NCBI GenBank assembly: GCA_949126835.1
Contig: OX421507.1
Location: 30,573,382-30,637,381 of the forward strand
Direction of reading: 5' to 3'
DNA length: 64,000 bases
Source: Anisus vortex
Taxonomy: Eukaryota; Mollusca; Gastropoda; Planorbidae
Shown piece after piece: positions 62,601 through 64,000 of the stretch. Below the pieces are notes generated by a model, which was given only the letters and a program-made list of their open reading frames with translations, did not search any database and had not been told where the DNA came from. The position numbers and the translations under genes were made by a program. How positions within the stretch are numbered: the first letter of the stretch is position 1; the number at the start of each line of letters is the position of its first letter.

Positions 62601-64000
62601 AGGACAAAGTAACAGAGGATGGAGTTGAGGATGCCTTTGAGGTAGGAGATCTTCTGAACAACTAGCTCAATGATGAATATATTTTATCTTTTATCAGGTC
62701 ACATTTTTATAAAAATTCATTTGTTTGTTTGAAACTTCAGGTCCTGACTGAGATTGAAGAGTCTGTCCGTACGGGTGTCTGGGTCGGCGACTGCTTTATC
62801 TACACGAACAGCGTGAACAGACTGAACTATTACGTCGGTGGTGAAATTGTCACCATTGCTCACTTGGACAGGTTAGAATTCATTGAGCTTCTATACTGAA
62901 CCCAGCCCACCCACCCAGCTTTAGTGTACTATAAAAATACTTCTATACTTACTGGTTCTGTATTAACAAATAATTTTTTGCACACAATTCTTAATCATTA
63001 TGATGATGTTAATACCTCTAACTAGGGCGACATATAAAGGAATAATAAAGTAAAATATTTGATGAATCACTCCTTATTCTGAAGTATACAAATCAGGCAT
63101 GCAAATAATAAAATAATTTTTTTTATCGTCCTGGTGCAAAGTGACCCTATTTTACCGGTAATGCTGTTTTATATCAACTAAGGAACCGACATTTTTTCGT
63201 GACCTTCTCTTCACAGAGTGATGTATTTGTTGGGCTACATTCCAAAGGACAACCGGCTGTATCTGGGGGACAAAGAGCTCAGCATCGTCAGTTACTCTCT
63301 CCTGGTGTCTGTACTGGAGTACCAGACGGCTGTGATGAGGCGAGACTTTGACACAGCGGACAAGGTTCTGCCAACCGTGCCCCGTGAGCAGAGGACCAGG
63401 GTGGCCCACTTCCTGGAGAAACAGGTAAAAAAAAACACACAAGATATTGTTAACCATCCCCCTTTAAAACAATGAATGCCCCTGGGGCCCTTCTTTTAGC
63501 TCAACCGTTGCCAATAGAATTGGGATATTACTAAAGTTGTAAAAAAAATAATAGTAATAATAATTGCAAAATATGATCATTTTTTTTAAAGACTTTGAAC
63601 CTGTTTTTTAAACTGTGACTTGCTAGCTAAAATTCAATTCTAATATAAAACTCAAGATAATCTACAAATGCCAAAGATAATCTAGAAATGTCAAAGATAA
63701 TCTAGAAATGTCAAAGATAATCTAGAAATGTCAATGATAATCTAGAAATGTCAATGACAATCTACAAATGTAATTTGCTACTAACCTAGGTGCCTGAAAC
63801 ACTCCCAAAAAAGTACTTAACAAAGGGAGATAGCTCTATATTAAATTTATTATCATATTGCTATAATATAATAATTTGTTTTTAAATCCATATATATATA
63901 ATTGCCTATATATAATTGTTTATATATATATAAGTTTGTCCTCTATAGGCTCCTAAGCTGTTTAACTAATCGGTCCAAAAGTTAAATGCATAAATTGGAA
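35602..64000 (+). CDS. COPB2: Coatomer subunit beta-prime (COPB2), residues 1-628, 3-prime end outside window
   Basis: Beta-prime COP of the COPI coat, which carries cargo from Golgi to ER. Coding exons: 35602-35604, 40558-40695, 41211-41297, 42222-42348, 44129-44277, 44929-45075, 48200-48299, 48740-48882, 50018-50217, 59954-60153, 62278-62384, 62498-62641, 62741-62871, 63217-63424. All have GT/AG borders and matching phases, giving 628 codons without a stop; the human protein has about 906 residues. Exon 1 holds only the ATG. Exons 2-8 (residues 2-298) form the first WD40 propeller, with VKIWDY- and VRIWH-type strand ends. Exons 9-13 form the second, and exon 14 enters the solenoid. Arg17, Lys19 and Arg61 match yeast residues that bind dilysine cargo signals. 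Identity to the vertebrate protein is very high throughout. Introns hold most of the window's repeats; intron 9 (9.7 kb) carries the nested transposons. Confidence 0.97.
36207..36843 (-). pseudogene. LINE 3-prime coding fragment with zinc finger
   Basis: An open frame of about 200 codons encodes the RT thumb and C-terminus: [29 protein letters not shown], a basic stretch and a C2H2 finger (CSTCNRSF, then HQRGH). It is more intact than the copy at 9050-10382 and of the same family. It is cut at its 5-prime side where a piggyBac-like element begins (TTAA at 36844). It lies in COPB2 intron 1, antisense to the gene. Confidence 0.85.
36848..37514. mobile_element. piggyBac-like non-autonomous element
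   Basis: Bounded by TTAA on both sides (36844-36847 and 37515-37518). Ends are cactttgtggcct on the left and the reverse complement of ggccacaaaggg on the right, giving related inverted ends starting C(A/C)CTTTGTGGCC. Both ends are followed inward by ttttgacgga. The right side has sub-terminal cgacac/gtgtcg repeats. No transposase; 667 bp. The class is inferred from TTAA and CCCTTT. Confidence 0.6.
37519..38264. other. COPB2 intron 1, AT-rich, nothing recognised
   Basis: AT-rich sequence without coding potential or a recognised repeat family. Confidence 0.4.
38265..39020. mobile_element. MITE-like unit with 32-bp perfect inverted repeats
   Basis: The 32-base segments 38265-38296 and 38989-39020 are exact reverse complements (core ggtagttaactac). 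Between them lie two tandem copies of a roughly 200-bp unit (about 38392-38592 and 38592-38792) and a tRNA-like segment. No open frame. A third partial copy of the terminal motif follows the left repeat. A non-autonomous DNA transposon is the simplest reading. Confidence 0.55.
38870..38947 (-). other. tRNA-derived (SINE head-like) segment
   Basis: On the minus strand, a box-A-like tggcctagtggttag is followed at tRNA spacing by a box-B-like ggttctaatcc. Acceptor-stem pairing is poor, so this is more likely a SINE head than a functional tRNA gene. It differs from the SINE family at 40845-41110. Confidence 0.5.
39100..39415. repeat. 39-bp minisatellite
   Basis: Eight copies of a 39-bp unit with attgttagaacattaggcct and actatatatgttt; one copy has a 6-bp insertion. 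COPB2 intron 1. Confidence 0.93.
39416..40399. other. COPB2 intron 1, AT-rich, nothing recognised
   Basis: No coding exon or recognised repeat. Confidence 0.4.
40400..40480 (-). pseudogene. LINE tail fragment in COPB2 intron 1
   Basis: Minus-strand match to the conserved tail (ctccttctataaagaagatt, then attgcgttctacgctcc). It ends about 80 bases before COPB2 exon 2. Confidence 0.6.
40845..41110 (+). mobile_element. tRNA-headed SINE, reference copy
   Basis: The clearest copy in the window. The head has a box-A-like tggtggctgagcggcaacg and a box-B-like gggttctgggttgaaatc. The body has ctgggtctacccatctgtga, a gtaaagtaaaggcggctggg word and gtgctggccacacaatccg. The tail has ctgccctatgaccaatttgt. 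About 265 bp, COPB2 intron 2, same strand as the gene. Confidence 0.85.
41595..41800. repeat. 39-bp minisatellite in COPB2 intron 3
   Basis: Five copies of a 39-bp unit containing agtgtctggagttgggtgcc and tgtttattccacagg. Frames are open on both strands (unit divisible by three) but are artefacts. Confidence 0.93.
42658..43952. repeat. 18-bp minisatellite in COPB2 intron 4
   Basis: About 72 copies of the 18-bp unit cttggtgtgcctctctat. Nearly all variation is a single C/T site (gtgcctc versus gtgtctc). The unit is divisible by three and lacks stops in several frames, so frames over 430 codons are open on both strands; these are artefacts. Confidence 0.97.
45183..46240. repeat. Dispersed element with about 180-bp internal repeats (COPB2 intron 6)
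   Basis: Begins with aacaagctaaattgcccagc and gttgcccggg, a motif also seen reversed at about 28505, 28730 and 10860. Further on, three diverged copies near 45715, 45895 and 46070 share cataactttgtcaattttgt, acaaaatgagtatcaaatta and aagggccata. No coding content; class unknown. Confidence 0.55.
46258..46945. repeat. Block with spaced poly-C tracts (COPB2 intron 6)
   Basis: Runs of 9-15 C near 46258, 46558, 46736, 46805 and 46925, set in a degenerate repeat with the words attccattgc, tattacaactcc and ccccttaaa. The template strand is therefore G-run rich. Confidence 0.7.
46946..47949. other. COPB2 intron 6, nothing recognised
   Basis: No exon, named repeat or conserved motif was seen. Confidence 0.4.
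47950..48172 (+). mobile_element. SINE just upstream of COPB2 exon 7
   Basis: Plus-oriented copy lacking part of the head: gggtgtccctgagtctaccc, gggtgggcattgtgctggct, then the tail ggccctatgatcaaat. It ends 27 bases before exon 7 and contributes to the acceptor region. Confidence 0.8.
48405..48668 (-). mobile_element. SINE just downstream of COPB2 exon 7
   Basis: Near full-length minus-oriented copy (aaatgtgtggccagcacagt in the body; ggaatcgaacccagaacctt at the head). It starts about 105 bases after exon 7, opposite in orientation to the SINE at 47950-48172. Confidence 0.82.
49230..49740. repeat. Dispersed repeat, copy 2 (COPB2 intron 8)
   Basis: Shares ordered words with 19260-19640: a ttgtcctctgtttacgcc-type word, then aggccgtttaaagtatcagg, aaaagttaaatac, tttcaaattgtgtgttc and gtttctttttt. 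A GC-richer insert (ggcctccacagccattctcg and onward) lies near its start. Confidence 0.55.
49800..49944. repeat. 36-bp minisatellite
   Basis: Four copies of a 36-bp unit with gatatgtacaatattttcaa and gtcttgtctacta. COPB2 intron 8. Confidence 0.92.
50337..50934 (-). repeat. 3-prime LTR
   Basis: 598 bp, terminal TG..CA. Near-identical to 57050-57647 (differences seen near the words ctcgtgcat/ctagtgcat and atgacgtag/atgaagtag). Short open frames inside it are not genes. Confidence 0.95.
50935..50947 (-). promoter_or_regulatory. Polypurine tract of the LTR element
   Basis: On the minus strand, aagggggggcgag directly abuts the 3-prime LTR, the expected position for the plus-strand primer. Confidence 0.8.
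50948..51794 (-). other. Non-coding region between pol stop and 3-prime LTR
   Basis: About 850 bp, AT-rich, without an open frame that could encode an envelope-like protein. Long for such elements; it may hold regulatory or packaging sequence, or a decayed gene. Confidence 0.6.
51795..56771 (-). CDS. Gag-Pol polyprotein, order Gag-PR-IN-RT-RH (1658 aa)
   Basis: One uninterrupted frame starting at an ATG in good context. Gag occupies about residues 1-470, with a coiled, Glu/Lys-rich part (about 105-150) and a CX2CX4HX4C zinc knuckle at C435-C448. The protease motif DSGA starts at Asp588. Integrase has a zinc-binding HHCC region ending near 850, catalytic Asp884, Asp943 and Glu979 (D,D35E spacing), and a GPY/F-type KFTGPYEV segment. 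Reverse transcriptase runs from about 1220, with YLDD at 1393-1396. RNase H (Asp1542 in TVDACD) ends the protein at VVAETLSRM. Integrase thus precedes RT, unlike ordinary Ty3/gypsy. Residues 190-262 are a second copy of RT residues 1276-1348 set into gag, which probably damages Gag assembly while leaving pol intact. No frameshift or stop was seen. Confidence 0.95.
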   Translation of the reverse strand: MAEANLTLEQLNIFAITSEQLTSMSLTQLKEMANSLGIDITEVTPVRSKLIQDIKECLKRHGAMLEENTMNNEESVVLNVSETLKTDINNHEFKMNGNELSADMKFQLEMKKLEIQVQLEGKRIEVQLQLKEKELEKERIASNERIELAKSRSSTHTIQETNNVELYKFKKHVPSMENIEIDEFFMVFESSDWSSPCVLVPKADGSMRFCVDYRKVNKVTKTDSYPIPRIDDLIDQVSNAKFVTKIDLLTAYFQIPLTERALTKGKALDVVLNLTPEECNDYELIKSRVLLSYVLTPEKYRKLYREYKKEPEVSHVDFLRLEKKYFDRWLRSKNVNKDYEKLYNLILMEDFTEKIRTDIKVHLADRVIEIAEQAAVKADEYVIIHPHSHYFQNDRTSLRTQNSNTERKLRSTDDKSKQKADKQENSSFVQKRITCTFCKKDGHIKENCWSLHKEKRPIKNKNNVVLSHIAVQTETHRNKTAHKRIKTDRKTFDVSHEEMAKHACPSCSKSEKVFEMKTEAIEHSSFNSKGSVTDEQSVNKTFTYGGSSVARNSVGRELPECMLSDVSEGYVSPIDNQARERKIKILRDSGADISLLLKNTVPTSKLTHTGQYALISTMAGTLTAPLHRIQLKSNYFTGSVIVGIVKKFPYRGISLLLGSDIAKNQVHPVLKETKDSVQCRNTENSVCVITRAMEKQQMTNESTKKPEPTPEIDLQATFMADVLGGHSSHTDQNNLSPRQLLILAQGKDPEIGKLKEEAKNEGELETMAAGYYLRDDLLMRKWRGKENDDETCSEVHQIVVPNVYRKDILHMAHDSPYAGHLGIQKTFDRILPYFFWPGLRRDVTSFCRSCHVCQMVGKPNQTIPVAPLRPIPAFSEPFSHIIIDCVGPLPKTKAGHQYLFTIMCSATRFPEAIPLRSINADKISDALIGFFTRYGLPKTVQSDQGSNFTSKLFRQVLERLGIRHAVSSAYHPQSQGALERYHQTLKNMLRTFCFEHNDDWDRGIPFALFATREAVQESLGFSPFELVFGHTVRGPLKLLQETWLSSTEDTGLLTYVENFKNRLYNALKVVRSNLLQAQDRMKVYYDVNARTRIFQPGDKVLMLTPLSGQPLSAKFTGPYEVMAKLSEVNYLVKTPDRRKSQRVCHINMLKPYITREEQNVVASVNTVIKVGNNSPEIEREVAESKLQNTKALKNLNEKLAHLPDCEQSAIKGLINENIHLFGDVPSRTSVVKHDVILDENTKAIKQHPYRSNPIQLECIRKEVRYMLDNDIITPSSSDWSSPCVLVPKADGSMRFCVDYRKVNKVTKTDSYPIPRIDDLIDQVSNAKFVTKIDLLTAYFQIPLTERAQEISSFVTPDGLYKFKVMPFGMVNAPSTFQRLINTITQDIPKCHAYLDDIVVFSDDFKSHLDQLHLLFTKLTHSNLTINLTKSQFCHATIEYLGHIVGNGLVKPLNAKVKAVREFPVPETCKQLRSFLGIAGYYRRFCQNFSTITCPLTNLLKKNCTFKWSNECHQAFDKLKDVLSEAPVLVTPNYSKPFKITVDACDTGMGAVISQKGDDSLEHPISFYSQKFDKHQRNYSVIEKELLGLILALKHFDFYINGSPYPIDILTDHNPLVFLSRVKQNQRIIRWSLFLQAYNLNVLYLPGKQNVVAETLSRM
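52730..52946 (-). repeat. 217-bp segment of RT, source copy
   Basis: Encodes RT residues 1276-1348 (from [11 protein letters not shown] to FQIPLTERA). Identical by eye over 217 bases to 55988-56204. Confidence 0.95.
55988..56204 (-). repeat. 217-bp RT segment inserted in gag
   Basis: Exact, same-orientation copy of 52730-52946, in frame, lying between gag sequences DEFFMVFE and [10 protein letters not shown]. About 20 residues normally present in gag at this point appear to be missing. Confidence 0.95.
57026..57043 (-). promoter_or_regulatory. Candidate primer-binding site
   Basis: Minus-strand tgggggctcaagtcctgg begins six bases inside the 5-prime LTR. It would pair with an 18-base tRNA 3-prime end finishing in CCA. 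The tRNA species was not identified. Confidence 0.5.
57050..57647 (-). repeat. 5-prime LTR (promoter LTR)
   Basis: 598 bp. It is the 5-prime copy because the element reads on the minus strand. It should hold the promoter and the transcription start of the element. Confidence 0.95.
57660..58870 (+). pseudogene. hAT transposase remnant
   Basis: Pieces in shifting frames match the catalytic and C-terminal parts of the FAM200/GTF2IRD2/ZBED type of transposase. They are a DESCDTAQ block near 57810, [11 protein letters not shown] near 57990, an IHQETLCAQ block near 58090, and a 104-codon open stretch at 58458-58772 with [14 protein letters not shown]. Many frameshifts and stops. The N-terminal zinc finger part is absent. 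Confidence 0.8.
59204..59530 (-). pseudogene. LINE C-terminal fragment split by the hAT element
   Basis: The minus-strand frame has [33 protein letters not shown] and QTWRRSV, typical of endonuclease/RT LINE C-termini. The hAT insertion cuts it at ccatagga. Its last few codons and a stop are found in frame on the far side, at about 50244-50272. This confirms the insertion point. Confidence 0.8.
59531..59953. other. COPB2 intron 9, 3-prime end
   Basis: AT-rich, ending in the acceptor ttgtctttag before exon 10. Nothing else recognised. Confidence 0.5.
60254..60690 (+). pseudogene. LINE C-terminal remnant with a SINE inside
   Basis: Plus-strand pieces [14 protein letters not shown] and [15 protein letters not shown] (60260-60370), then [19 protein letters not shown] (60625-60690), match consecutive parts of a LINE RT C-terminus with a terminal Cys/His motif. 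The SINE at 60423-60628 separates them. COPB2 intron 10. Confidence 0.65.
60423..60628 (-). mobile_element. SINE nested in a LINE remnant
   Basis: Minus-oriented body and tail (gattgtgtagccagcacaat; tail ccaaattgagatccatagga) without the tRNA head. Confidence 0.75.
60775..61990. repeat. 29-bp minisatellite in COPB2 intron 10
   Basis: About 42 copies of a 29-bp unit (gagttaaactaccaggtgac plus caatcactt) with a few single-base variants (ctgccagg, accaagtg). Confidence 0.97.
61991..62246. repeat. 22-bp derivative array
   Basis: About 12 copies of a 22-bp unit that equals the preceding 29-bp unit minus seven bases (accaggt). The deleted form was itself amplified. It ends 31 bases before exon 11. 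Confidence 0.95.
63655..63770. repeat. 20-bp minisatellite in COPB2 intron 14
   Basis: Five to six copies of the unit aatctagaaatgtcaaagat with small variants. Confidence 0.9.
63930..64000. repeat. Dispersed repeat, copy 3 (cut by window end)
   Basis: Matches 19310-19380 in order: gtcctctataggctcctaag, ctgtttaactaatcgg, aaaagttaaatgcataaatt. Confidence 0.65.

Overview
This window is AT-rich nuclear DNA of an animal. The spliceosomal introns, the mix of LINE, hAT, piggyBac-like and LTR elements, the tRNA-headed SINEs and the very high minisatellite load suggest a mollusc, probably a gastropod. The species cannot be fixed from the sequence alone. No prokaryotic genes, rRNA genes or CRISPR arrays were seen.

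Three host genes are supported. (1) 2568-6842, minus strand: an intronless, 1424-codon reading frame for a low-complexity, probably disordered protein with three coding minisatellites and a C-terminal PDZ-ligand-like tail. The family was not recognised. (2) 27767-32556, minus strand: a four-exon UPF0488 (C8orf33-like) gene of about 222 residues. (3) 35602 to beyond 64000, plus strand: COPB2 (coatomer subunit beta-prime). Fourteen exons were read with consistent phases, giving residues 1-628; the C-terminal part lies outside the window. Genes 2 and 3 are divergent, about 3 kb apart.

Layout. 1-2.57 kb: minisatellites and a LINE tail downstream of gene 1. 2.57-6.9 kb: gene 1. 7-20 kb: decayed LINEs and SINEs, a 1.5-kb polypurine block preceded by (TA)n, and a 3.3-kb GATA-type array. 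18.8-20.1 kb: a cluster of a 12-bp inverted motif and the end of a hAT element of SPIN/URR type. 20.3-23.3 kb: a LINE with a GC-rich leader, broken inside the reverse transcriptase and fused to a minisatellite. 23.4-26.7 kb: a possible hAT remnant. 27.1-32.6 kb: the UPF0488 gene with SINEs and minisatellites in its introns. 35.4 kb to the end: COPB2, whose introns hold most of the remaining repeats.

The most notable feature is in COPB2 intron 9. A LINE fragment is interrupted by a hAT transposon (50273-59203) with a perfect 8-bp target duplication. The hAT is itself interrupted by a full-length, apparently young LTR retrotransposon (50337-57647) with 598-bp LTRs and a 4-bp target duplication. 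The retrotransposon encodes one uninterrupted 1658-residue Gag-Pol whose domain order is Gag, protease, integrase, reverse transcriptase, RNase H. That is Ty1/copia-like order with Ty3/gypsy-type domains, as in Gmr1-like elements. In addition, a 217-bp piece of its own reverse transcriptase gene is duplicated in frame inside gag, replacing part of gag.

All calls were made by eye. Splice sites and family assignments rest on reading frames, splice consensus and remembered protein families, not on searches.
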